From: Candidatus Hydrogenedentes bacterium ADurb.Bin170
GTDB taxonomy: Bacteria > Hydrogenedentota > Hydrogenedentia > Hydrogenedentales > CAITNO01
Assembly (NCBI GenBank): GCA_002070275.1
Contig: MWCY01000002.1
Span: 75,820-139,819 of the forward strand
Length of the DNA stretch: 64,000 bases
Direction: 5' to 3'
The stretch's first letter is position 1. Every line of letters starts with the position of its first letter. The notes under the pieces were generated by a model, which saw only the letters and a program-made list of their open reading frames with translations, ran no database searches and was not told the DNA's origin. The translations under genes and the position numbers were made by a program. Below are positions 7,763 to 15,953 of this stretch, piece by piece.

Positions 7763-9096
7763 TGGCAGTGGATCCGGTTCGTGATGCTGCAGTGTCTGTG
7801 CTGCTTCGTGTCTTTCAGACAGAAGCGCACAACGATGTATCCATAGACAGAACCCTCCGGCGCACAAATCTGTCGCCACGGGGCGCACGCTTTATGACCC
7901 ATCTTGTGTACGGTGTAGTACGCCACCGTCTTTTGTGCGACCATGTACTGCAGCCCCTTTGCGATCAGCCGCTGGATCAACTGCCGCTGTCCGTATTAAT
8001 CGTTCTGCGGATGGGTGTTTTTCAGTCATTTTTCTGCAGCAATGTCACCCGGCCCGCACTGGTGCACACAGGAGTGGATCTGGCGAAAAAGCGCGGTCAT
8101 TCCGGACTCGCCAAGGTAGCGAATGCCGTGCTGCGCCGCCTCCCCTCTTCACTTGATGAAATCACACTGCCCGACCGGACGACACAGCTGATGGAGCACC
8201 TGCGCATACGCTATTCCATGCCGCGATGGCTTGTGCGCCTGTGGTGCGAACTGTATGGAGAGGACGGTGCTGAAGCCTATTGTGCCGCATGTGATTCCGC
8301 TGCGCTCCCGTCAGTACGCATCAACACGCTTCTCGCACAGACAGACGATGTGCTGCAGCAGATGCAGAAAGCAGGCATCGCCGCTGAAAGAATCACGGAA
8401 GCACTGGATGCGCTGCTGCTGCACGACGGCACCAACCCGCAGGCAACCCGCTGGTTCCGTCAGGGGCAACTGATGCAGCAGGATCCGGCATCCATTCTGG
8501 CAGGTGCTCTTGTCGACCCGAAGCCGGGCGAAAAGATTCTGGACATGTGTGCGGCACCGGGCGGAAAAACGCTGCACCTCTGCGCACTCAGCCGGGATGC
8601 GGCGCCCATCTTTGCGCTGGAGCGTTATGCCGGACGGGTGGCACGAATTGTAGAAAACCGCGAACGTCTGGGAGGGACACAGGTACTCCCCCTGTGCGGT
8701 GACGGACTTCAGCCGCCTTTTCAGGATGGCACTTTCGACCGCGTTCTTGTGGATGCGCCCTGTTCGGGTCTGGGCACTTTGCGCCGCCATCCTGAAATCA
8801 AATGGCGCATCCAGCCGGAAACACCGTCACTTTTAGCGGCAACACAGAAAGCCATGTTGCGAAAGGCACTGCAACTTTGTAAGAATGGTGGACTTGTCGT
8901 TTATTCCGTTTGTACCCCCACCCCGCAGGAAACTACAGAAGTGACCGCAGCTATTCTTGCCGAAGGGGGTTGTATGCCCGAAGACGGGCCGGAGCAATTT
9001 GATTCGTGGAAAACAGCCCTGGGACAATACCAAACAAGCCCGAAAAACGGAGCGTGGGACGCTTTTTACTTGATGCGTTTTCGAAAACAATCCTGA
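7762..9096 (+). CDS. rsmB: 16S rRNA (cytosine-967-C5)-methyltransferase
   Basis: A 444-residue enzyme. The start at 7762 is fixed by the strong CAGGAGG upstream and the TGATG overlap with fmt; the frame reads further back but has no ribosome site. The N-terminal half is the NusB-like RNA-binding domain (RDAAVSVLLRVFQTEAHNDVSIDRTL, then GARFMTHLVYGVVRHR). The C-terminal half is the SAM-dependent methylase with DMCAAPGGKTLHLC for cofactor binding and VDAPCSGLGTLRRHPEIKW, which carries the catalytic cysteine. The fmt-rsmB arrangement is widespread. Its last 91 bases overlap the start of the PASTA gene in another frame. Confidence 0.95.
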   Translation: MAVDPVRDAAVSVLLRVFQTEAHNDVSIDRTLRRTNLSPRGARFMTHLVYGVVRHRLLCDHVLQPLCDQPLDQLPLSVLIVLRMGVFQSFFCSNVTRPALVHTGVDLAKKRGHSGLAKVANAVLRRLPSSLDEITLPDRTTQLMEHLRIRYSMPRWLVRLWCELYGEDGAEAYCAACDSAALPSVRINTLLAQTDDVLQQMQKAGIAAERITEALDALLLHDGTNPQATRWFRQGQLMQQDPASILAGALVDPKPGEKILDMCAAPGGKTLHLCALSRDAAPIFALERYAGRVARIVENRERLGGTQVLPLCGDGLQPPFQDGTFDRVLVDAPCSGLGTLRRHPEIKWRIQPETPSLLAATQKAMLRKALQLCKNGGLVVYSVCTPTPQETTEVTAAILAEGGCMPEDGPEQFDSWKTALGQYQTSPKNGAWDAFYLMRFRKQS

Positions 9097-10127
9097 GTTC
9101 GGTCTTTTTTATTATCCGCTTTTTCGTCTGGACGCTGCAGTGGTCCTTTGCAGTTGTGCTGTTTCTGCTGGTCATGGCGGGTACAGGCTACTATGTATAC
9201 AATGTCACCCTGAAAGGGCGTGCCCATGTGGTCGTGCCCAATATCGTTGACCGACCTATCTCTGAAGCTGCCTTTCTGCTTTCTGAAAAACATCTGGAAA
9301 TCGGCAAGCAGGTGCAGGCAACCCACCCGAGCATCCCAAAATATTATGTGATTGCCCAGCGCCCCGCAGCGGGTCGTGTCGCACGGGAAAGCAGGCGGGT
9401 GAATGTTATCGTCAGTATGGGCGAAGATTACATGCGTGCGCCGGATCTCACCGGGAAGAACCTCGAAGAGGCACGCCGGGAAATTCTTGCCTCCCGCTTC
9501 CGCGTGGGCAGTCTCGCCCGTATTCCCGAAGAGCAGCCCCGGGACACCGTACTATCGCAGGATCCCCCCGCCGGAGCGCGGCTGCCCGAACAGGGCGAGA
9601 TCCATCTGCTGGTAAGTGCGGGAAGCGGGCGACCCAGTGCGCTTATGCCCGATCTGCGTGGCCTTGCCATTTCCGATATCGCAAGAGCGATGGAAGGCTT
9701 TGATGTAGTGCTTGTTGCCAATGCGGTGGATATTCCCGGAGCCGTTCCGGACATTGTTCTGGCACAGTCACCCCCTCCCGACACCTTGATCTATCAGAAT
9801 CAGGTGGTCACCTATGATTACCTGCGTTCCTCCGGCGAAAAAGCGCCTACACAGCAATATGAGGACACAGTACGCCATCAGATGTTCTATGACTGGTACA
9901 GCCGTGATGTCCGGGTGGATGTCGTCGACCGTCTGGGTAATCGTCAGACGATTTGGACAAAAAAGCCGCTATTTGATGAAGAAGCGCTGAGAACCTATGT
10001 CACCGGCACTGTGATTCGGGTTCCTGTGACCTACATTGATGAAGTTTCTGTGGAAGTCTATATTGACAATGAACTTGAGGCTTCTTATACACTGAAAGAA
10101 GGTCGCCCTCCGGTGAAAATCCGGTGA
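9006..10127 (+). CDS. membrane-anchored PASTA-domain protein without a kinase domain
   Basis: A 373-residue protein with a short cytoplasmic tail, one long transmembrane helix (about residues 30-65) and three PASTA-type repeats in the periplasm, beginning at VPNIVDRPISEAAFLLSEK, APDLTGKNLEEARREIL and MPDLRGLAISDIARAME. Each ends with the usual Q-x-P-x-x-G/D-type segment. PASTA domains bind muropeptides or peptidoglycan in Ser/Thr kinases and PBPs; here there is no catalytic domain. A conserved C-terminal segment of about 100 residues follows the repeats. The start is a GTG inside the end of rsmB (GGAG 11 bases upstream); no later start would keep the membrane helix intact. Spirochaetes have a similar fmt/PASTA neighbourhood, to my recollection. 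Probably co-transcribed with rsmB and rpe. Confidence 0.85.
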   Translation: MENSPGTIPNKPEKRSVGRFLLDAFSKTILSSVFFIIRFFVWTLQWSFAVVLFLLVMAGTGYYVYNVTLKGRAHVVVPNIVDRPISEAAFLLSEKHLEIGKQVQATHPSIPKYYVIAQRPAAGRVARESRRVNVIVSMGEDYMRAPDLTGKNLEEARREILASRFRVGSLARIPEEQPRDTVLSQDPPAGARLPEQGEIHLLVSAGSGRPSALMPDLRGLAISDIARAMEGFDVVLVANAVDIPGAVPDIVLAQSPPPDTLIYQNQVVTYDYLRSSGEKAPTQQYEDTVRHQMFYDWYSRDVRVDVVDRLGNRQTIWTKKPLFDEEALRTYVTGTVIRVPVTYIDEVSVEVYIDNELEASYTLKEGRPPVKIR

Positions 10128-10224
10128 TGGCCCCTGTGTTCAAAAGTTAAGAGCAGGAAGCGACGGGGATGCAGCAAGAGATTCTCCGCGTACTCTGAAT
10201 GAAACTAACTGGAATCAGAAAACG

Positions 10225-10881
10225 ATGTCAGCCAACACAATTAAAATATCCCCTTCTCTCCTCTCCTGTGATTTCAGCCGTCTGGGCGAAGAAATTCAGG
10301 CAATTACCGATGCCGGTGCCGACATGATTCACTGCGACATTATGGACGGCCATTTTGTGCCCAATATCACTTTTGGCCCGCCCGTTCTGGCAAGTTTGCG
10401 GGCACATTGCCGCCTGCCTCTGGATGTGCATCTGATGATAGAAGAGCCTGAAAATTATGTACAGGCTTTCGTGGAAGCGGGTGCGGACATTCTTACCATT
10501 CAGGTGGAATCGACCCGGCACCCGCACCGGCTGATCCGGCGCATTCAGGATCTGGGCTGCAAAGCGGGAATCGTACTGAACCCGGGCACCCCGGAAGACA
10601 GCATCAAATATCTGGCGGATATGGTGGATATGGTGCTGGTTATGTCGGTGAACCCGGGCTTCGGCGGACAATCTTTTATCCGGGAAATGCTGCCGAAAAT
10701 CAGCCGTATCCGTGATATGATCGGCGACTGCGACCTGCAGGTAGACGGGGGAATTGATGAACATGTGGCGGCGGACGTCATTGCTGCCGGTGCGAATGTG
10801 CTTGTGGCGGGCTCCTATATCTTCAATCATCATTCCTATGCGAAGGCAATCCGGCTGCTGAAGACTGCCCGCCACACCTGA
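10225..10881 (+). CDS. rpe: ribulose-phosphate 3-epimerase
   Basis: A 218-residue TIM-barrel enzyme interconverting ribulose 5-phosphate and xylulose 5-phosphate. Diagnostic motifs are ISPSLLSCDFSRLGEEI, the metal-binding HCDIMDGHFVPNITFGP, LDVHLMIEEPENY, VMSVNPGFGGQSFI and LQVDGGIDEHVAADVIAAGANVLV read as separate blocks along the barrel strands. Length and order of motifs are canonical. It follows the PASTA gene by 97 bp and converges on the epimerase gene at 10890, leaving only eight bases between the stops. Confidence 0.97.
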   Translation: MSANTIKISPSLLSCDFSRLGEEIQAITDAGADMIHCDIMDGHFVPNITFGPPVLASLRAHCRLPLDVHLMIEEPENYVQAFVEAGADILTIQVESTRHPHRLIRRIQDLGCKAGIVLNPGTPEDSIKYLADMVDMVLVMSVNPGFGGQSFIREMLPKISRIRDMIGDCDLQVDGGIDEHVAADVIAAGANVLVAGSYIFNHHSYAKAIRLLKTARHT

Positions 10882-10889
10882 TTCCGGGC

Positions 10890-12167
10890 TCAGCTTCCCA
10901 TTTTTTTCAGAATGGCGGACAACCGCTGCTCGCACTGGATGGCGGCACGCACGGTATGATAATTGATCTTCCAGGCATGTCCCATATAATCCCAGAGCAG
11001 GTTGTTGTGCTCATCAAAGAGCGGGTACCACTCACCTACCTCGTGATTGATCACACGATCCATCACAAAGCGGTGCACATTTTCGTAGGCATTCCAGTAT
11101 TTCTCTTCACCGAAAAGCAGAAATGCATCCAGCATGCCGACCAGCGTCTCCGCCTGCTGCCAGAATTCCTTATTCCTTTCCCGGGCAGGCCCGTCGCCGG
11201 GGCCCTCGCAAAAGACACCTCCCCGCTCCCAGTCAATACCATAGCTGTGGCAATGGTCGTACAGCTTTCGCATACGCTCTTTAAAGGGGTCAACGTCAAG
11301 ACCCAGAATGCGCAATGAATGCATGAGCAGCCAGGCAAACTCCACATTGTGCCCGAAGCTGGTATTGTTCATGGGACGTCCCACATCATCCTCCACATCC
11401 CGATCCGAGCCCCATACATTTTTGAAAAGGATAGCGCGGAGCGGCGTCCAGTCAAAAGAAAACTGAGCAATGCCGGTACCGTACACGGGATGAATCATGC
11501 GCTCGAAAATGAGTTCGATGACCCGTACCGTATCCCTTTTGTGGCGGTGGTTCCTCGTTGCCTCATACAGGTTGGTGAACGCTTCCATGAGGTGCATATG
11601 CACGTCCAGCGACTTGCGGTCTCCGCCATAAACGCCGGGTTTCTTCGGCGACCAGTCTTCCTCGAAAAACTCACCGAAGCCGCCATACTGAAGATCGGCG
11701 GAGCGGGTTTTAATAATGTCATAAGCGTCCACGGCATGCTGCAGCACAGCGGAATCCTGAGCTGCCATGGCATATTCGCTCAGCGCATAAACGGCAAAGC
11801 TGTGGCCGTACATGATTTTGGCACGATCAAGAGGGGTACCATCGCGCTCACTTGTCCAATACCAGCCACCATTCTCACGATCTTTGAAATGCTTCAGCAG
11901 GAAATCAACGCCCTGTTTTGCCAGAGGAAGAAATGTTCCGTTATCCAGCCCGGCACGAGAAATGGAGGAAAAGGTATAGATCATGCGTGTCTGACAGACC
12001 AGCGTTTTTACGCCTTCTCCCGTAGGATCGCCGTTTTTATCCAGATACGTTAAAAAGCCGCCGTATTCTTTATCCACGCCCCGGGTTGACCAGAACGGAA
12101 GCAGTTCTTCTGTAAGATGATGCTTCATTTCGCTGTGGGCTTTTTCTACACGTTCTTTCAAAGACAT
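10890..12167 (-). CDS. AGE-family sugar 2-epimerase (N-acylglucosamine/cellobiose 2-epimerase type)
   Basis: A 425-residue protein of the AGE (N-acylglucosamine 2-epimerase) (alpha/alpha)6-barrel family. Motifs are FWSTRGVDKEYGGFLTYLD near the N-terminus, QTRMIYTFS, GHSFAVYALSEYA, LDVHMHLMEAFTNLYEAT, and the C-terminal DYMGHAWKINYHTVRA. The last block resembles the D-x(6)-KxWKxxYHxxRA end of cellobiose 2-epimerases, so a glycan epimerase is more likely than renin-binding protein. The ATG at 12167 has AAGGAA upstream and was preferred over a TTG at 12200. It sits 29 bp behind the exosortase partner gene on the same strand, which suggests one transcript. The substrate is not deducible. Confidence 0.85.
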   Translation of the reverse strand: MSLKERVEKAHSEMKHHLTEELLPFWSTRGVDKEYGGFLTYLDKNGDPTGEGVKTLVCQTRMIYTFSSISRAGLDNGTFLPLAKQGVDFLLKHFKDRENGGWYWTSERDGTPLDRAKIMYGHSFAVYALSEYAMAAQDSAVLQHAVDAYDIIKTRSADLQYGGFGEFFEEDWSPKKPGVYGGDRKSLDVHMHLMEAFTNLYEATRNHRHKRDTVRVIELIFERMIHPVYGTGIAQFSFDWTPLRAILFKNVWGSDRDVEDDVGRPMNNTSFGHNVEFAWLLMHSLRILGLDVDPFKERMRKLYDHCHSYGIDWERGGVFCEGPGDGPARERNKEFWQQAETLVGMLDAFLLFGEEKYWNAYENVHRFVMDRVINHEVGEWYPLFDEHNNLLWDYMGHAWKINYHTVRAAIQCEQRLSAILKKMGS

Positions 12168-12196
12168 AACAAAATTCCTTTCTTCCTGATCGGTAT

Positions 12197-12775
12197 TCAA
12201 GACTGTTCTTTTTCAGAAGGGAGCTGCTTCTCCGTTCCGGAAGCCTTGTCCTGAAACAGCGTCATTAACTTTTCCCAATATGCAAATACTATCCAAAGCA
12301 TGAAAGGCAGGGTCAGGAAAAATTGCACCAGTGCCGTCGGCACTTCGCTGATCAGCATGAGTTTATCCTGAAAACGCATGGCAATGATGATAAAGAAAGC
12401 ATGAAAAAAGCAAAGAATGCCGCAGCCGTAGAGCAGGATAAGCCCGCGCCGTCGCCAGGTCAATCCGGCTGTAGCAAGAACCAGCGCAATATACGGAGGG
12501 ACATTGGTGGCAAGCAGTGCTATTTTCATGCGGCGCTCATGACCGGAAACAGAAAAAACAAGACTGCTTTCCGTATTGAGTTTGCCCTGCACGTCGATGA
12601 ATCCGGAGTCGATAGGAACACCCAGAGCATATTTCAGCGGCAATCCCGTTATCTGCAGCAATGCCTGTCCGTAATACGGAAGGCACTCCCACCACACCAC
12701 AACAAAAAAAACGACAAACACCATAAATTTCAGTGCAAAGAATGGCAGAGCAAAACGTTGTCCCTTAGTGGTCAT
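12197..12775 (-). CDS. exosortase H-associated-type membrane protein
   Basis: A 192-residue integral membrane protein with four hydrophobic helices: FMVFVVFFVVVWWECLPYY near residue 20, IALLATNVPPYIALVLATAG near 95, LILLYGCGILCFFHAFFIII near 120, and a last one around FFLTLPFMLWIVFAYW. Between helices 1 and 2 lies a hydrophilic loop of about 60 residues. The ATG at 12775 overlaps the upstream exosortase stop as ATGA, so the two are translationally coupled. XrtH-type exosortases are known to be accompanied by a small membrane protein of this general layout; I infer the same pairing from position and topology, not from a strong sequence motif. The C-terminus is acidic and soluble. Confidence 0.55.
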   Translation of the reverse strand: MTTKGQRFALPFFALKFMVFVVFFVVVWWECLPYYGQALLQITGLPLKYALGVPIDSGFIDVQGKLNTESSLVFSVSGHERRMKIALLATNVPPYIALVLATAGLTWRRRGLILLYGCGILCFFHAFFIIIAMRFQDKLMLISEVPTALVQFFLTLPFMLWIVFAYWEKLMTLFQDKASGTEKQLPSEKEQS

Positions 12776-13680
12776 GAGCGCACCCTTTTCACCACGTACT
12801 CGACCCAGACCAGCCAAACGGCAACGACAAAAATAATGTAGACTGCCTGCCAGACATACTCGTGGGCGAGATTGAACCAGACGCGGCTCTGGTCTACCGC
12901 CCCGATAATGGCGAGCACGGTAAGCCGGAAAATATTCACGCCATACATGACGGGAATTCCCGCCGCCAGACCGATGACACGCTTACGCCAACAGGTTGGA
13001 AAGGCAAGTATGGCAGCGACAAAAATCGCCATGATTTCTATGGCACCACATTCGGGCACTAAAATAAAGGGGAAAACAAGAGAAAGATCTTCTTTTCCCT
13101 CCTGCTGCTCCTGCCGAAGCGCCTGCACATCGTTTTTCAGGTGCTCGAGCTCCGACTGCAGCGCAGGCGCATCCGAATCAGGCTGGGCTTCCAACTGATT
13201 AATTTTGCCGGAAAGGCTATTGATCCTGGACGAGATACCTTCCCTAAACACGAAATAAACGCGCGGGCCGTTTACACGCCGGGCATCCTGCTTTCTGGTT
13301 GTGACAGCACGCCATGACCAGCGTTCCCAGGCGGAAAGCGGTTCGTCGGAAAGCAGAGCCGTTTCCTCGGAAGAAAGGGATTCTTTGCCTTTTTTCCACG
13401 CCTGCAGGGCGGCGCGGGTTCCCTTAATATCCAGGCGGGAATAATGCAGCGGCTCCACTTCTCCGTGCCCGATACGGTCAAGAACCCAGGCGGTATGACG
13501 GGCAGCCTGAAAAAGGTACCAGTCATTGATGCGGGTAGGGATCAGATACCGGTAGGAAGTGAGCAGCACAAGGGTCGTAATAACAAAAACAGCAACAAAA
13601 AGAAAAATCCGTTTCCGGTTCTCTCTGGATTGTTGCTTTTTTTCTGAAAGTGTCTCACTTGATTCCTGGTTCTGTGTCAT
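12772..13680 (-). CDS. xrtH: exosortase-family protein (XrtH-like) with inserted periplasmic coiled-coil domain
   Basis: A 302-residue protein. The start at 13680 follows an AAGGAG and precedes MTQNQESSET. One helix lies near residues 24-42, then a hydrophilic region of about 150 residues with a predicted coiled coil (roughly 150-197, heptads such as INSLSGKINQLE and LEHLKNDVQALR). From residue 200 on it matches the exosortase/archaeosortase core: PECGAIEIM (Cys211), ILAFPTCWRKRVIG, GVNIFRLTVLAIIG (Arg252) and FNLAHEYVWQAV (His273), the Cys-Arg-His triad of these transpeptidases that cleave CTERM sorting signals. Ordinary XrtH proteins are about 170-190 residues with only a short segment before the Cys, so this one is clearly enlarged. 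No protein in the window carries a recognisable CTERM signal. Confidence 0.8.
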   Translation of the reverse strand: MTQNQESSETLSEKKQQSRENRKRIFLFVAVFVITTLVLLTSYRYLIPTRINDWYLFQAARHTAWVLDRIGHGEVEPLHYSRLDIKGTRAALQAWKKGKESLSSEETALLSDEPLSAWERWSWRAVTTRKQDARRVNGPRVYFVFREGISSRINSLSGKINQLEAQPDSDAPALQSELEHLKNDVQALRQEQQEGKEDLSLVFPFILVPECGAIEIMAIFVAAILAFPTCWRKRVIGLAAGIPVMYGVNIFRLTVLAIIGAVDQSRVWFNLAHEYVWQAVYIIFVVAVWLVWVEYVVKRVRS

Positions 13681-13885
13681 CCCCGGGCAGGCTCCTTGAA
13701 AGGTGGAATATGAATAGAGAAAGTATGCCACAAAAAAGGAGAACACAACAAAAATATGTGATCCAACATTGCAGCAAGGGCTCGGGTCATTCAGAATGCC
13801 TGCCGGAGTGAGAGGTTTATTCCTGTGCCTGAATCATATAGTATAAACAGCCGGATCGACCGATTTTTGATAAGGAAGCGGCGCA

Positions 13886-15073
13886 ATGAGAAAAAATGAT
13901 ATATGGGCTGTACTGGACATAGAAACGTCCCGTTCAATACCGCCCGCTGCCATCGTGCAGATTTCCTGTCAGCGCATGCGCGGCTGGCGGGCTGACGGTG
14001 CGCCGTTCCGCATGCTGCTGAATCAAAGGGTGGTGATCGATCCGGATGCGGAAGCAAAGCACGGATTTTCCCGGGAGTATCTGGAAGAATACGGTTTTGC
14101 GCCCGGGTATGCTTACCGAAAACTCAGGGACTATGCGGAAGACTGCCCAACGGTTATGAGCGAGCTCGCATTGAACTGGAAGCACTTTCTCGAACCGGAC
14201 ATGGCAAGAACAGGCTTTTCAGAGCTGCCGCCTCCGCGCTTTTGCCTGACGGCTCTTGCGGAACGGCTAATCCCCGAAACGGGAGAACACAAGGCTGAAA
14301 CGCTACTCGCACTTTTTCAAACCGAAACAGACCTGGAAAAAACGCAGCTTTCCCCTGACACACCGCTATGGGTAATTCTGCTCCGGGCTGTATTGCGGAA
14401 AAGGTTGAATGCCCTTGGGATCACAGGATTTGAACAGATAGAAACTTTTTCCAAATCCTTTCCCGTAGAGGACAGCAAAAAAGCAGTTAGGGAAGCACTG
14501 GAAGCGCCGGAACAATGGTATGTGCTGACTTCAGGGCAGCTACCGAAAGGTCCTTATCGCCTTCGCCATATTGTCGCTATGTCAAAAGGCGACAACTGGC
14601 TTGTCGCCCGTAAAGGAGCAGAACAGTGGACACCACTCCGGCATTTGCCTGAATTTCGTCAGGCACAGGAAGCCAACGAGTACATTCAGGCAATATCAGG
14701 AAAGGGAGACAAGCCAGCCACGAAACCGATTCTTCTGGGAAGCCGGGAAGCGGTGTCATCCGCCCCTCTTTTCCCGTCGCTGAAAGCAGCGCTCAAGAAA
14801 AGCACCGCATCGGAGGATATCACTGACTCCGCTCAAGATGCTGTAAAAGTTTTAGTGGATATACTTAGGGAAATCGATTCTCTGAATGAGGCAGGAGAAG
14901 CGGCAGTGCAGTCTCTGCGCCTTCAACTGGCACAATGTCCCGATCCGCACCTCTTTCCCCTTCCCTATCTATCCAAAGTACTGGAGTCATTTCCACATGA
15001 CAGGCAACTCCAACCGGAGGAAAGACAAGAACTGCTGGCTTCTATACGGGAAATTCTGCCTCTCCTGCCATGA
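13886..15073 (+). CDS. DnaQ-like exonuclease-fold protein fused to a GYF_2 domain, probably degenerate
   Basis: A 395-residue protein. Residues 7-150 look like a DnaQ/RNase T (DEDD) exonuclease: VLDIETS supplies the first Asp11 and Glu13, and HGFSREYLEEYG is the usual H-G-I-(S/T) block. The later catalytic blocks are altered: at the ExoII position (about 90-102, SELALNWKHFL) Asn97 appears where Asp is expected, and in the ExoIII-like HKAETL (135-140) Leu140 replaces Asp. Residues 211-257 (WYVLTSGQ...GPY...W.PLRHLPEF) fit a GYF_2 domain, a putative peptide-binding module, followed by a helical C-terminus. The gene stands alone between the divergent exosortase operon and the sigma-factor operon. 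Catalysis is doubtful. Confidence 0.7.
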   Translation: MRKNDIWAVLDIETSRSIPPAAIVQISCQRMRGWRADGAPFRMLLNQRVVIDPDAEAKHGFSREYLEEYGFAPGYAYRKLRDYAEDCPTVMSELALNWKHFLEPDMARTGFSELPPPRFCLTALAERLIPETGEHKAETLLALFQTETDLEKTQLSPDTPLWVILLRAVLRKRLNALGITGFEQIETFSKSFPVEDSKKAVREALEAPEQWYVLTSGQLPKGPYRLRHIVAMSKGDNWLVARKGAEQWTPLRHLPEFRQAQEANEYIQAISGKGDKPATKPILLGSREAVSSAPLFPSLKAALKKSTASEDITDSAQDAVKVLVDILREIDSLNEAGEAAVQSLRLQLAQCPDPHLFPLPYLSKVLESFPHDRQLQPEERQELLASIREILPLLP

Positions 15074-15247
15074 AAAAAATGACGGAAGCGCTGCTTTTCG
15101 CCTTTATATCCGGTTTTCTCCAAATTTAAGATGCACGGAATACGGATCTTCTGTTACACTTTAAGGAGATGGTCGGAACTTTTTGAGTCAAAAAAGGATA
15201 GTACTTGTAAAGACATTCAGTACTTATCCGGATAAGTCAGTGAATAC
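15074..15247. other. promoter region of the ECF sigma operon
   Basis: 174 bp without a gene. GGAACT at 15175-15180 is the consensus -35 element of many ECF sigma factors and would allow autoregulation, but a convincing GTC-type -10 box is not seen at the required spacing (a TAGTAC lies about 17 bases downstream). Regulation is therefore only suggested. No hairpin terminator for the upstream gene is visible. Confidence 0.25.
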
Positions 15248-15937
15248 ATGAATAATCAATCCAACACGCACAAAGAAGAGCGTGCATCTGCCTCACACCT
15301 GCGAATCGTCAGTCAAAATGGTTATCCGACGGACTGGTCGGCGCTGGACGATGACAGCCTGATGGCAAAACATCAGCAGGGAGAAGAGCGCGCCTTTGAA
15401 GAGTTGGTCAACAGATACCAGCGAAGTATATTTTCTTATGTCTACCGGATGCTGCAAAACAGACATATTGCGGAAGAAATCACGCAGGAAGTTTTTCTTG
15501 CCCTTGTCCGCAACAGCGACCGATACAAAGCGCAGGGACGCCTGTCGTCCTACCTTTTTGCCATTGCTTCCAACAAAGTATACAAAGAGTGGGAACAGCG
15601 GCGACGGCGCCCGCACTTTTTATCCCTGTCTTTCTGGAGCAGTGACAACGGGTTCTCCGACGGTGGCTTGACACCGCTGGACAAACTGGATGACAAACAG
15701 GCCCGCGTCGATAAGGCATGTGAACACATGGAAATTTCAGAGGCGATCAACGATGCGCTGCGACACCTTCCCGCCCATTACCGGGAAGCATTCATCCTGC
15801 GGCGTTTCCAGGATCTGCCCTATGACGAAATAGCAGAAATACTTGACTGCCCTGTGGGCACAGTCAAGTCCCGGGTAGCACGTGCGGAAAAGGCGCTGCG
15901 CCCGTATCTGGAAAAGTTCAGAGACTATATAGAGTAA
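15248..15937 (+). CDS. ECF (sigma-70 family) RNA polymerase sigma factor
   Basis: A 229-residue sigma factor with only regions 2 and 4. Region 2 includes AFEELVNRYQRSIFSYVYRML (2.1), AEEITQEVFLALVRN (2.2, core-binding) and SSYLFAIASNKVYKEWEQRRRR (2.3-2.4, -10 recognition). Region 4 includes ALRHLPAHYREAFILRRFQ, LPYDEIAEILDCPVGTVKSRVARAEKALR, the -35-binding helix-turn-helix. The N-terminal 40 residues are extra. Sixteen bases downstream begins a gene with a zinc-finger anti-sigma motif, so this is a classical sigma/anti-sigma pair, with the following DUF4097 protein as a likely target or sensor. Confidence 0.93.
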   Translation: MNNQSNTHKEERASASHLRIVSQNGYPTDWSALDDDSLMAKHQQGEERAFEELVNRYQRSIFSYVYRMLQNRHIAEEITQEVFLALVRNSDRYKAQGRLSSYLFAIASNKVYKEWEQRRRRPHFLSLSFWSSDNGFSDGGLTPLDKLDDKQARVDKACEHMEISEAINDALRHLPAHYREAFILRRFQDLPYDEIAEILDCPVGTVKSRVARAEKALRPYLEKFRDYIE

Positions 15938-15953
15938 GTGCGGAGTTTGTGAA

